Of a stretch of 64,000 nucleotides of DNA, positions 36,909-45,951 are shown one piece after another. Origin of the DNA: Atopobium minutum (lineage in GTDB: Bacteria; Actinomycetota; Coriobacteriia; Coriobacteriales; Atopobiaceae); contig FNSH01000001.1 of the NCBI GenBank assembly GCA_900105895.1, positions 1,352,501 through 1,416,500 on the forward strand, in the 5' to 3' direction. The notes below the pieces were generated by a model. That model saw only the letters and a program-made list of their open reading frames with translations, did no database searches and was not told where the DNA came from. The stretch's first letter is position 1. Each line of letters starts with the position of its first letter. The translations under genes were made by a program, and so were the position numbers.

Positions 36909-38404
36909 TGGCTACCATAGACGAGCTTTCTGCTGCACAGATTGCTGCGGGTGTTGCCAACGCTGAGTTTTCTGCCACCGAGGTTGTCCAAGCATCCCTT
37001 GATGCCATCGAGCAGCGTGATGCAGAAGTGCAAGCGTTTTTGCAGGTATCCGCCGATTTAGCACTTGCGGCTGCAGCAGCTACCGATAAAAACCGCGCAG
37101 CTGGAAAGCAGCTGGGCGCATTGGCGGGCGTTCCTGTTGCCTTTAAGGACAATCTTCATCTGGTTGGCACTCGTACCACTTGTGCCTCAAAAATGCTCGA
37201 GAACTATGAGAGTGTATTTACTGCTACCTGTGTTTCTCGCATGCTGGATGCAGGGGCTACCCCTATGGGCAAGACCAATATGGATGAATTTGCCTTTGGC
37301 TCTTCTACGGAGTCCAGCTATTTTCATCCTACGGCAAATCCCTGGGATGTGACACGCGTTCCCGGTGGCTCTTCAGGTGGGTCTGCTGCTTGCGTTGCTG
37401 CAGGAGAAGTGCCGTTGAGCTTGGGTTCTGATACGGGTGGATCCATCCGCCAGCCGGCATCTTTTTGCGGTGTGGTGGGATTTAAACCAAGCTATGGTGT
37501 GGTTTCTCGGTATGGTGTTGTGGCCTTTGGCTCATCTTTGGATCAGGTTGGTCCCTTTGGTCATAGTGTAGAAGATGTTGCCCTGGCAATGAATGCCTTA
37601 GTTGGTGCAGGTGTTGATTCGTTGGATTCCACCAATCAAGCATACCCGGTAGATTTTATGCGCAGCCTACACAATCCTATTGAAGGCAAGCGAATTGGCA
37701 TTGTGCGCTCCATGCTGGATATGGATGGTGTTTCTTGTGAGGTACGTACGGCCATGCAGCAGGCAATGGATGCTTTTGAGCGCGTTGGCGCCGTGCTGGT
37801 AGATGTGGATTTACCTCATATTGATGCCGCTATTGCAGCATATTATGTCATAGCACCCTGTGAAGCCTTTTCTAATCTGGCGCGCTTTGATGGCGTACGC
37901 TATGGCTTTACGAAGCCTGGATGCAGCTCGTTGGCAGAGCAAACCTCTCAGAGTCGTGCAGTAGGGTTTGGCCAAGAGGCTCGCCGCAGGCAGTTGCTTG
38001 GTGCGTATTTGCTTTCCAGTGAAGCTTACAACAAGTACTACTATCCTGCTCAGCAGGTTCGTACGCTTATTACACAGGATTATACTCAGGCGTTTACCAG
38101 CTGTGATGCCTTGCTGCTGCCCACTTCACCCACAACGGCCTTCTCGTTTGGCCAGATGGAAGATCCTACGCAGATGTACGCTTCGGATCTGTTTACTATT
38201 TCCAATAATATTGTGGGTAATGCCGGCATTTCTGTGCCAATGGGGCTGGGCGAGCAGACTGGTTTGCCGGTATCGGTTCAGCTGCAAGGTCCTGCTTTTG
38301 CGGATCAGCAACTTTTGCAGATAGCCTGCGCATTGGAGCAAGAAGTAAAGGTACCGTTGCGCGTGGCACCTGCCTTTGCTGGTAGGGGAGGTGAGCTTGC
38401 ATGA
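36908..38404 (+). CDS. gatA: Asp/Glu-tRNA amidotransferase subunit GatA
   Basis: A 498-residue amidase-signature protein starting at a GTG that overlaps the gatC stop. The catalytic triad is Lys80 (PVAFKDNLHL), Ser155 (PGGSSGGSAA) and Ser179 (SDTGGSIRQPA). GatA releases ammonia from glutamine and channels it to GatB for amidation of misacylated tRNA. It overlaps gatB by four bases (ATGA). Since asnS lies nearby, the enzyme here is expected mainly to make Gln-tRNA(Gln). Confidence 0.97.
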   Translation: MATIDELSAAQIAAGVANAEFSATEVVQASLDAIEQRDAEVQAFLQVSADLALAAAAATDKNRAAGKQLGALAGVPVAFKDNLHLVGTRTTCASKMLENYESVFTATCVSRMLDAGATPMGKTNMDEFAFGSSTESSYFHPTANPWDVTRVPGGSSGGSAACVAAGEVPLSLGSDTGGSIRQPASFCGVVGFKPSYGVVSRYGVVAFGSSLDQVGPFGHSVEDVALAMNALVGAGVDSLDSTNQAYPVDFMRSLHNPIEGKRIGIVRSMLDMDGVSCEVRTAMQQAMDAFERVGAVLVDVDLPHIDAAIAAYYVIAPCEAFSNLARFDGVRYGFTKPGCSSLAEQTSQSRAVGFGQEARRRQLLGAYLLSSEAYNKYYYPAQQVRTLITQDYTQAFTSCDALLLPTSPTTAFSFGQMEDPTQMYASDLFTISNNIVGNAGISVPMGLGEQTGLPVSVQLQGPAFADQQLLQIACALEQEVKVPLRVAPAFAGRGGELA

Positions 38405-39939
38405 AGAGCTTAGCTGAGGTGTTGCAAGACTGGGAAGCTGTTATTGGCTTGGAAGTGCATACCGAGCTCACAACACTTGAAACCAAGATGTTTTGTAATT
38501 GTCGCTTAAGTCATGACGATAAGCCCAATGCTAATGTATGTCCGGTATGCTTGGGCATGCCCGGCGCATTGCCCGTGCCCAATAAAAAGGCCATTGAGTG
38601 CATAGTGATGGCAGGTCTTGCAACGCAGTGTCAGATCATGCGCCGGTCCATGTTTTATCGCAAGCATTATTTTTATCCCGACATGGCTAAGAATTTTCAA
38701 ACTACGCAGGGTCCTGTGGCTTTTTGCATGCATGGCAACCTTGGACTGGAAGTAGGCAGCGCAGGCGCTGCTGAGCGCCCTAGTTTTGCTGATACAACAG
38801 CTACCGGTCAAACCATCGAGCGTGCAGCAGATGGCTCCTATACGGTGCCTATCCGTATTTTGCGTATCCATATGGAAGAGGATGCTGCAAAGATGGTGCA
38901 TGTGGGTGGCGCAGAGGGGCGCATTACAGCTGCAACCCGGTCTTTGATTGATTACAACCGCTGTGGTACCCCCCTTATTGAGCTGGTTACCGAGCCTGAT
39001 TTGCGTACGCCCGAAGAGGCGCGCCTGTTTATGGAAACACTCCAGCAGACCTTCCGTACACTGGGCATCTCTGATTGCTCTCTTGAGAAGGGCTCTATGC
39101 GCTGCGATGGCAACATTAGCTTGCGTCGCCGTGGCACTACCGAGCTTGGTACCAAGACAGAGATGAAAAACATCAACTCCTTTAAGAGCTTGCACGATGC
39201 CCTGGAGTACGAGATTTGTCGGCAGGCGGAAGTGCTGGAAGAAGGAGGCTGCATTTATCAGGAGACGCGCCATTGGGAACCCGTGCACAAACGTACGGTT
39301 GTCATGCGCGTGAAGGAAACCGCAGATGACTACCGTCTGTTCCCTGATCCAGATTTGGCACCGTTTGACCTGTCCGATGACTTTATCGCCGCTTGTGCTG
39401 CGCGCATCCCAGAGCTGCCCCGGCAAAAGCGCACGAGGTATATGACGCAGTATGCTCTTAAACAGACAGATGCAGCGCAGATTGCAGCAGATCCTGCCAC
39501 GGCATCATTGTTTGAGAACTGCGTGGCACTGGTGGCTGCTCCGGTTGTCTCTACGGTGGCTAACGTGCTGGTAAATTTGTTGCCTGGTCATGAGGTGCAC
39601 AGTCCTCAACAGCTTGCTACCCTAGCTGAGCTTCTTTTTAGCGATGCCATTAGCTTTGCTCAAGCACGAGAGGTGCTGGACATTATCAACGGCACCGCTG
39701 ATGATCCTGCTAAGGTAGTGGATGAGCGAGGCATGCGTCAAACCACCGATGTGGTCCAGCTTCAGAGCGTGGTTGATGAGGTGCTGAGTCGCTGTACCGC
39801 TCAGGTGCAGCAGTATCGGGAGGGCAATACCAAGGTGGTTGGGTTTTTGGTTGGTCAGTGCATGAAGGCCAGCAAGGGTAGCGGTAACCCCAAACTCTTT
39901 AATCAGCTTTTGGTTAAAAGTCTTTCTGAATCTGAATAG
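38401..39939 (+). CDS. gatB: Asp/Glu-tRNA amidotransferase subunit GatB
   Basis: A 512-residue protein with the GatB kinase-like core: IGLEVHTELTT, the zinc Cys motif CNCRLSHDDKPNANVCPVC, YPDMAKNFQTTQ, and a GTPLIELVTEPDL segment. KTEMKNINSFKSLHDALEYE and a YRLFPDPDLAPF region follow, with the C-terminal YqeY-like tRNA-binding tail last. It activates the misacylated amino acid with ATP and uses ammonia from GatA. It ends 14 bases before the GIY-YIG gene. Confidence 0.97.
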   Translation: MKSLAEVLQDWEAVIGLEVHTELTTLETKMFCNCRLSHDDKPNANVCPVCLGMPGALPVPNKKAIECIVMAGLATQCQIMRRSMFYRKHYFYPDMAKNFQTTQGPVAFCMHGNLGLEVGSAGAAERPSFADTTATGQTIERAADGSYTVPIRILRIHMEEDAAKMVHVGGAEGRITAATRSLIDYNRCGTPLIELVTEPDLRTPEEARLFMETLQQTFRTLGISDCSLEKGSMRCDGNISLRRRGTTELGTKTEMKNINSFKSLHDALEYEICRQAEVLEEGGCIYQETRHWEPVHKRTVVMRVKETADDYRLFPDPDLAPFDLSDDFIAACAARIPELPRQKRTRYMTQYALKQTDAAQIAADPATASLFENCVALVAAPVVSTVANVLVNLLPGHEVHSPQQLATLAELLFSDAISFAQAREVLDIINGTADDPAKVVDERGMRQTTDVVQLQSVVDEVLSRCTAQVQQYREGNTKVVGFLVGQCMKASKGSGNPKLFNQLLVKSLSESE

Positions 39940-39953
39940 GGTAGCGCGCTGTA

Positions 39954-40346
39954 ATGAGCTATTTCATATACATGCTGCGCTGTGAGGACAATAGTTTATA
40001 CACGGGCATAACGGTGGATGTAGCTCGACGTATAGCAGAGCATGTGAGCGGTGGTTCTAAGGGAGCAAAGTATACGCGCTCTCATAAGCCCATTGCTCTG
40101 GAAGGTCTGTGGAAAACACAGGATAAAGCGGCGGCCTCATGGCTTGAATGGCGTATAAAACATTTGACGCGCTCACAAAAGGATATGCTTTTGCAAGCGC
40201 CACAGCAGGTGCATGATCTGGCACAAGCTGCACAAAAACAAACAGGGATGTTTGAAGTGGTGAGCGCACAAGAGCGCAAGCAACTCTGGAAGGAGTTTGA
40301 TGACAAAACATCTGTATCTGATGCGTCATGCAGTGACCGTATTTAA
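39954..40346 (+). CDS. GIY-YIG domain protein (UPF0213-like)
   Basis: A 130-residue small GIY-YIG protein. It begins YFIYMLRCEDNSLYTGITVDVARRIAEH, the GIY and YIG-type halves of the nuclease motif. A KYTRSHKPIALEG segment and EWRIKHLTRSQK follow, as in UPF0213/YhbQ relatives. The C-terminal 45 residues are extra, and their coding region overlaps the next gene by 47 bases. The biological role of this family is uncertain; some members show nuclease activity. Confidence 0.85.
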   Translation: MSYFIYMLRCEDNSLYTGITVDVARRIAEHVSGGSKGAKYTRSHKPIALEGLWKTQDKAAASWLEWRIKHLTRSQKDMLLQAPQQVHDLAQAAQKQTGMFEVVSAQERKQLWKEFDDKTSVSDASCSDRI

Positions 40347-40971
40347 TGAGCGCAAAAAGATTCAAGGCTGGTGCGACTCTCCGCTGTCTCCCTATGGAGA
40401 AGCACAGGCAAAGCGCGTTGCAGATATGCTGGATGAGCGTGGCATTCAGTTTGATCATGCCTATTGTTCTACTTCTAGTCGTACAGCCCAAACGCTTATG
40501 CTTGCTACCCGCAATAACCTGCCTTTTGAGCGTTTGGATGAGCTGCGTGAGTATGGGTTTGGCTTACTTGAGGGAGAAAGCACCAGGCTGGCTCCACCGG
40601 TGCCTTTTGGCGCTGCACTTGTGCAGTATGGTGGCGAGTCCACCTATCAGGTAACCAGGCGTATGGTAACTGCGCTTACACGTATTATGGACAAGCCTGA
40701 TCATCAAAACGTGTTGGCGGTCAGTCACGGGTCGTCCTCATTGGCTTTTTACGATGCGTTTCTCGCCAACAGTAAGATCAAGCTGGCACTACCTGATGGT
40801 TCGGACAAGGCCGCTATAGCCATGCCAGGCAATGCGTCCATTATTCACTACAGCTACGAGGATGGTCAGTTTAGTGCACAAGAAGTTCTGGAGCCTGACT
40901 TTAGTGACTTGGACGAGCTTCATCTGAACGAGAAAACCATTCATCCCCGTTGGTTGTATGAGCACCTATAA
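40300..40971 (+). CDS. Histidine phosphatase family (phosphoglycerate mutase-like) protein
   Basis: A 223-residue protein from the ATG at 40300, close behind AAGGAG and inside the end of the GIY-YIG gene. It has the branch-1 core: LMRHAVTVFNERKKIQGWCDSPLS with the phospho-His10 in RHA, DHAYCSTSSRTAQT, then ELREYGFGLLEGE, and the second His in LAVSHGSSS. Family members dephosphorylate a wide range of phospho-metabolites, and this one cannot be assigned a substrate. Confidence 0.88.
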   Translation: MTKHLYLMRHAVTVFNERKKIQGWCDSPLSPYGEAQAKRVADMLDERGIQFDHAYCSTSSRTAQTLMLATRNNLPFERLDELREYGFGLLEGESTRLAPPVPFGAALVQYGGESTYQVTRRMVTALTRIMDKPDHQNVLAVSHGSSSLAFYDAFLANSKIKLALPDGSDKAAIAMPGNASIIHYSYEDGQFSAQEVLEPDFSDLDELHLNEKTIHPRWLYEHL

Positions 40972-41041
40972 GTACACTCGTTGCGTGGTATTGTAACGAG
41001 AGGAAACACCGTAATGGAGAGCTGCTATAAGGAGGTCCCTT

Positions 41042-42445
41042 TTGGATCGTACAAGAATTGCTTCTTTATATGCAACGCCTGAGGCATTTAGTGGCGTTGA
41101 AGTAACCTGTGCAGGTTGGATTCGCTCTGTACGTGACATGAAAAATTTTGGCTTTGTCACGCTTAATGACGGAAGCTGCTTTAAGGATCTGCAGGTGGTT
41201 ATGAACCGTGACCAGCTTGCTTGTTATGATCAGATTGCAGCTCAGAATGTGGGTGCCGCACTGATTGTGGTGGGTAAGCTTGAGCTAACCCCTGATCGTC
41301 CCCAGCCGTTTGAGCTACAGGCGCTTTCGATTGAGGTGAAGGGGGAGTCAAGCCCTGATTATCCCATGCAAAAGAAGCGCGCTTCTCGAGAGTTTTTACG
41401 TACGCAGCAGCATTTACGGAGCCGTACCAATCTGTTTCGTGCCGTATTTCGCGTTCGTTCTGTAGCTGCCTTTGCCATCCATGAGTTTTTTCAAACGCGC
41501 GGCTTTGTGTATGTGCATACGCCCATCATTACTGCGTCTGACGCCGAGGGTGCGGGAGAAATGTTTCGCGTAACCACGCTTGACGTAAGCAATCCTCCCA
41601 GGCTTGAAGACGGTAGTGTGGATTGGTCTCAGGATTTCTTTGGCAAAGCTACCAACCTTACGGTTTCTGGTCAACTGCAGGCAGAAAACTTTGCCCTGAG
41701 CTTTGGTGATGTCTATACCTTTGGTCCCACGTTTCGCGCAGAGGACTCCAATACCCGCCGACATGCTGCGGAGTTTTGGATGGTGGAGCCAGAGATGGCC
41801 TTTGCTGATCTCAATGATGATATGGTATGCGCAGAAGAGCTGCTCAAGTATGTTATTTCTTCTGTTATGACCACATGTCCGGATGAGCTCGACATGCTTA
41901 CCAAGTTTGTTGATAAGGGTTTGCTGGAGCGCTTAAAGCATGTGGCCACTTCTGACTTTGCACGTGTGAGCTATACCGAGGCCATTCAGATTCTCGAGAA
42001 GGCCGTGCAGGATGGTCAACACTTTGAATATCCCGTTTCTTGGGGCGTGGATCTCCAGACCGAGCACGAGCGTTTCTTGACCGAGAAGCACTTTGGTAAG
42101 CCCACCTTTGTAACCGACTACCCTGCAGCTATTAAAGCGTTTTATATGCGCTTGAACGATGATGGCAAAACGGTAGCTGCCGCGGATTGCCTGGTCCCTG
42201 GTATTGGTGAGATCATTGGTGGCTCTCAGCGTGAAGAGCGTCTTGAGGTGCTTGAGCAGCGTATTCGTGATTTGAATATGGATCCAGAGGAGTATCGTTA
42301 CTACTGTGATCTGCGCAGGTATGGCAGCTGTCGTCATGCGGGGTTTGGTTTGGGATTTGAACGCCTTGTCATGTATCTGACCGGCGTTGATAACATTCGC
42401 GATGTGTTGCCGCATCCTCGTACGGTTGGTAATGCCGATTTTTAA
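41042..42445 (+). CDS. asnS: Asparaginyl-tRNA synthetase
   Basis: A 467-residue class IIb synthetase. It starts at TTG 41042, six bases after a near-perfect AAGGAGG site, and begins [20 protein letters not shown] directly with the family N-terminus. The OB-fold anticodon domain spans residues 1-110 ([21 protein letters not shown]). The catalytic domain has [44 protein letters not shown] motif 2 (split here), [11 protein letters not shown] and the motif 3 end [15 protein letters not shown]. It charges tRNA(Asn) directly. Confidence 0.96.
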   Translation: MDRTRIASLYATPEAFSGVEVTCAGWIRSVRDMKNFGFVTLNDGSCFKDLQVVMNRDQLACYDQIAAQNVGAALIVVGKLELTPDRPQPFELQALSIEVKGESSPDYPMQKKRASREFLRTQQHLRSRTNLFRAVFRVRSVAAFAIHEFFQTRGFVYVHTPIITASDAEGAGEMFRVTTLDVSNPPRLEDGSVDWSQDFFGKATNLTVSGQLQAENFALSFGDVYTFGPTFRAEDSNTRRHAAEFWMVEPEMAFADLNDDMVCAEELLKYVISSVMTTCPDELDMLTKFVDKGLLERLKHVATSDFARVSYTEAIQILEKAVQDGQHFEYPVSWGVDLQTEHERFLTEKHFGKPTFVTDYPAAIKAFYMRLNDDGKTVAAADCLVPGIGEIIGGSQREERLEVLEQRIRDLNMDPEEYRYYCDLRRYGSCRHAGFGLGFERLVMYLTGVDNIRDVLPHPRTVGNADF

Positions 42446-42465
42446 AAAATAAAATAAGAAAATGA

Positions 42466-42505
42466 AATAACACGGCCATTTGTACGACTGGTCGTGTTAT
42501 TATTT
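42466..42505 (+). terminator. Rho-independent terminator after asnS
   Basis: The arms at 42466-42477 and 42490-42501 form a 12-pair stem (AATAACACG with CGTGTTATT at the base), followed by an imperfect T-tract TATTT. Confidence 0.75.
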
Positions 42506-42564
42506 AACACAGAGGGTATAACTAAATTATACTAAGTCATACTAAAAACAAAGTAGAGTCGCAC

Positions 42565-42753
42565 ATGCAAGATAAGATGACACCCGTAGTAGCCAAAATT
42601 CTTCCATCGGAGAAGGACAAATTTTTTGCTGCTACAGAACAAATTGGTACTACACCCTCTAATGCAATTAGGATGTTTATCTCGGCATTTAATAAAGCTG
42701 GGACCTTTCCTTTTGAGATTGGCGTGTCTCGTTGCGAGGTTTCTGACAAATAG
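42565..42753 (+). CDS. RelB/DinJ-like antitoxin, no toxin gene adjacent
   Basis: A 62-residue protein with a ribbon-helix-helix profile: a short strand (VVAKILPSEKDKF), then helices containing TEQIGTTPSNAIRMFISAFNKAGTFPFEI. This matches the RelB/DinJ antitoxin N-terminus and its TPSxAIRMF signature. RelB-type antitoxins repress their own operons and neutralise an adjacent RelE/YafQ nuclease. The next gene is addB-like and no small ORF after 42753 resembles a toxin. Direct repeats of ATACTAA at 42529-42535 and 42539-42545 are candidate operator half-sites. Confidence 0.72.
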   Translation: MQDKMTPVVAKILPSEKDKFFAATEQIGTTPSNAIRMFISAFNKAGTFPFEIGVSRCEVSDK

Positions 42754-42807
42754 TGTCTGAGCAACCCGCTACCATAGGGTTGTATACATCTCCGGAACGG
42801 GATTGCT

Positions 42808-45800
42808 ATGGCTGTGACTTACATCTCTATACAAACCACTGCGCTGTTATCTCAGCCTGTCTTGGATCAGCTGCGTGCTTCTCTTGAGCGCTGTGGTCGC
42901 GCCGTGTTGTTAGTACCAAGCTATGAAAAGGTGCTCGAGGTACAAAAAGCACTTGCCACTCATGAGGGGCTTACGCTTGGGGCAACGGTGAGCACCCCGC
43001 CTATCTGGGTGGAAGAACAGTGGCGTTTGTATGGTTCGGGCGAGCGCTGCATTGATCCAGTTTCTCGCGTAATACTGGCTCGCAGTGCTTTGGATACCTA
43101 TACCAACCAGCATGAAGAAAGCTGTTTGCATACTGGTGAGGGTAGCTTGCGTATGCTTGCCCAGCTGGCTCAAGATGGACTTTTTGCAGTTCCTAATAAG
43201 GATGGTCAGCTTCTACCAGAACAACTACCCGTCAGTGCCCGCAGCTCACAAGGTTCTTATAGCGCTGGTGAGTTGGACATGTTAGGCTGCCTTGCGCTCT
43301 ACAAGCAGGTGATTGCCCAGCATCAGTTTATTGAGCCATGTGAGGTATATGTTCGTTTGGGACAGTTGTTGCCAGCCAATCAATCCATGCCATCTGTGGT
43401 GTTTGCAGGCTTCTTGTCTTTCTCGGCAGCTCAAGAAAAGTTGATTGAAGGCTTGGGCAACTTGCATGAGGTTGTGGTTGTAAGCTATGAAAGGCAGCTG
43501 GATACTCAGCCTGCGCGCAGTGATATAGCCGTAGAGCTGCTGCATGCAGCCGGTCCTTCTGCGCAGTGGGAGCTTGTTGCTTCACAGGTGACACAGTTGG
43601 TGTCTCGTGGTGTGCGCAATATTGTGGTATGTACTAACAAGACAAATGAAGCATGGAATCAGTTGATGCCTAAGCTGGCTCAGCAGGGGATACAGGTACA
43701 GGCTGCTGTAGCTACACCTCTGTTTTCTACGGTTACTGGCGTTGGGTTTTTTAACTTTGTTTCTTGTGTCGCGCGTTTACTTGAGCTTGAAGAGACATGG
43801 CCTGCGCCGTCAGAAGGTCCGTGGGGAGAAGAGCGTACGCTGGGATCCATGGACTGGTGGCCTCCCGCTCCGCTTATAGATTTTTTACTCTCCGATAGCG
43901 CAGGAACCGATACCAAACAAATCTGGCAACTGGATCGTAGGTGGCGTGGTAATCGTATTCTTACTCCTACCAAGGTGCTTGCAGACTTAGGTAAAACCTC
44001 GCTTACCTCTGCGCGGGTAGCTCAGGCAACCCGTGATTTACAGCATGGCAAGATTGCTGCTGCGGCTCACAAAATCTGTTTGGCACTTGAGGCGCAACAT
44101 AAAGCTGCTCCATCAGCACAGCTGCAAGACCAGATTGCTCTGATGTCAAATATTGCAGCAATACTGCGCCAAATTACCGCTCTGTATCCGCAAAAAACCC
44201 AATCGCTGGGTGCATATTTGCAAAACGTTGTTGCGCTCCTTAAAGTCCTTATGGAACGCGGGAACTTTGTTACCAAAACCATGGCTTTTACAAGCCAGGA
44301 GACGGATTGCGATAAAGAGCCTGCTGTCGAGCAAGGCGGCGTGCCTGCCACCGAGCAAAGCGGCGTGCTTGCTACTGATCAAAGTGGTGCGTCTGCTAGC
44401 TCCTCCCACAAAGGTGAGTCTACAGCTGCTTGCGTGCGCCTTATGTCTTCGCAGGAGGCTGCCTTATTGGAGCCGCGTAGTATAGAAGCACTTATCTACA
44501 CCGGTATGACCACTGCAGAAATGCGTATTGTGGTTGATGATGGAGCGCTCATGCAGCTGGAAGATGCCTTGCAGCTGTATCGTCCTACGAGGGATTTGGC
44601 ATCCGTTCGTATGCAATTTTTGCGTGCGCTTGAGGCGCCCACCGTTGCTGTATTACTTGAGCGTTCGTTGACGGATGAGGATGCAAAACCCACTTTCCCA
44701 GCGGTTATGTTGTCTGAATTTATGCAGGAATATGGCTGTGATTCGGATAAGCCGTCCAACAAAAATATTGTGCCTTTTCCTATTTACTCAGCAGGTGAGG
44801 ACAACATTACACAAAATATTTCTGCTGCAAGTAAGCGTGATGTAAAAGGTCAGTCGTGCGCGCCCTTACCAGCGGGTAAGGTAAGTGCTAAGCTCACTCC
44901 TTTGGTTGTTGCTTCTCGTAGAGGGGCACTGCCGGGTGAGGAGCTTGTTCTTTCTGCCTCGCAGATTGAGTCCTATTTGGAATGTCCGTATAAGTGGTTC
45001 AGCTTGCGCCGTCTTGGCTTAAGTAGCATAGATGCGGGTTTCTCTAACTTGGAAAAAGGTTCATTTGCTCATCGGGTGCTTGAGGTTACCCATCGTGCTT
45101 TACTGCGTGAGGCTGCTGGCGTTGCTCCCTTTGGTGATATGAGCGAGGTCGCCTTTACAGATCCACGGGAGCGCATTGTTGGTTCGCGCATTACGGATCA
45201 GACCATCGAGCATGCACGCGAGCTTTTATCGACTGAGTTTGATGCTCACTATGTACATCAGCTCCAGCGTGCCGAGAAGCTCAGTGATCAAGCACTTATT
45301 CCTCATGTGGCTTCTCAAAAAGAAGAGCTGCGGTATTTTAAGGAAGACTTGCTGGAGTCCTTGTCCTTTCAAAAGGACAAGCTGCTTGGGTTTGAGCCGC
45401 GCTATTTTGAATTGCGTTTTGGCGGAAAGCAGGGGGTTCCTGTAACGTATGCGGGAGTCAACTTTATTGGTAGCATCGACCGCATTGATGTGGACGAGGC
45501 GGGCCATGCACTCATCATTGACTATAAGTATAGAAGCGCCATAGGTGGTGAGTACAAGCTCTTCAATAAAGATGATGAGTTTGATCCTACGGTGTTGCCT
45601 CGCCATGTGCAGTCACTGATATATGCGCAGGTAGTTCGCAAGTATTTGGCTGAGCAAAATCTCACCTCGGTTGGCGCGGTATATCTTGGCATCAAGCGTC
45701 CCTATGATCTGTCCGGTGCCATGCCCGCCTCGTTTGTCGAGCGGATATGGGGTCAGCAATGGTCGGATCGCTTTAAGAGCGTTTGTGCCGGGCAGACCAT

Positions 45801-45951
45801 AGAAGATTTTTATGCATATCTTGATGCTTGCGAGCAGCGCATTGCTGAGTATATTGAGCTGCTCAAGGCTGGTCATATCGAAGCAAATCCTCTGGATGCC
45901 CATGCCTGTAATTACTGCCCTGTCACCAACTGTGAAAAGAGGCGTGCCTAA
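42808..45951 (+). CDS. AddB-like subunit of the AddAB helicase-nuclease (inactivated helicase, PD-(D/E)XK nuclease)
   Basis: A 1047-residue protein. The N-terminus is helicase-like but lacks a Walker A motif. The C-terminal PD-(D/E)XK nuclease has ASQIESYLECPYKWFSLRR and the catalytic Asp905-x-Lys907 in LIIDYKYR. Cys726 together with Cys1034, Cys1037 and Cys1042 (CNYCPVTNC) matches the [4Fe-4S] cluster of AddB. The last base of its stop codon is the first base of the addA start codon. With AddA it would process double-strand ends for RecA. A linker at about residues 511-534 is three 24-base repeats. AddB or RexB naming is equally fair. Confidence 0.82.
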   Translation: MAVTYISIQTTALLSQPVLDQLRASLERCGRAVLLVPSYEKVLEVQKALATHEGLTLGATVSTPPIWVEEQWRLYGSGERCIDPVSRVILARSALDTYTNQHEESCLHTGEGSLRMLAQLAQDGLFAVPNKDGQLLPEQLPVSARSSQGSYSAGELDMLGCLALYKQVIAQHQFIEPCEVYVRLGQLLPANQSMPSVVFAGFLSFSAAQEKLIEGLGNLHEVVVVSYERQLDTQPARSDIAVELLHAAGPSAQWELVASQVTQLVSRGVRNIVVCTNKTNEAWNQLMPKLAQQGIQVQAAVATPLFSTVTGVGFFNFVSCVARLLELEETWPAPSEGPWGEERTLGSMDWWPPAPLIDFLLSDSAGTDTKQIWQLDRRWRGNRILTPTKVLADLGKTSLTSARVAQATRDLQHGKIAAAAHKICLALEAQHKAAPSAQLQDQIALMSNIAAILRQITALYPQKTQSLGAYLQNVVALLKVLMERGNFVTKTMAFTSQETDCDKEPAVEQGGVPATEQSGVLATDQSGASASSSHKGESTAACVRLMSSQEAALLEPRSIEALIYTGMTTAEMRIVVDDGALMQLEDALQLYRPTRDLASVRMQFLRALEAPTVAVLLERSLTDEDAKPTFPAVMLSEFMQEYGCDSDKPSNKNIVPFPIYSAGEDNITQNISAASKRDVKGQSCAPLPAGKVSAKLTPLVVASRRGALPGEELVLSASQIESYLECPYKWFSLRRLGLSSIDAGFSNLEKGSFAHRVLEVTHRALLREAAGVAPFGDMSEVAFTDPRERIVGSRITDQTIEHARELLSTEFDAHYVHQLQRAEKLSDQALIPHVASQKEELRYFKEDLLESLSFQKDKLLGFEPRYFELRFGGKQGVPVTYAGVNFIGSIDRIDVDEAGHALIIDYKYRSAIGGEYKLFNKDDEFDPTVLPRHVQSLIYAQVVRKYLAEQNLTSVGAVYLGIKRPYDLSGAMPASFVERIWGQQWSDRFKSVCAGQTIEDFYAYLDACEQRIAEYIELLKAGHIEANPLDAHACNYCPVTNCEKRRA
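44339..44410 (+). repeat. Three-copy 24-base coding tandem repeat in the AddB-like gene
   Basis: The copies at 44339-44362, 44363-44386 and 44387-44410 encode the octapeptides EQGGVPAT, EQSGVLAT and DQSGASAS in a non-conserved linker before a conserved part of the protein. Confidence 0.8.

Noticed and set aside
38506..39426. 306-residue minus-strand ORF over gatB
   Set aside because: It is a shadow of a highly conserved gene with no domain of its own.
40972..41041. T-box leader before asnS
   Set aside because: The 70-base gap is too short for a T-box and lacks its conserved bulge; only a small CTCGTT/AACGAG hairpin is visible.
42754..42807. Toxin gene paired with the RelB-like antitoxin
   Set aside because: Only 54 bases lie before the AddB-like start and no toxin-like ORF is present on either strand.
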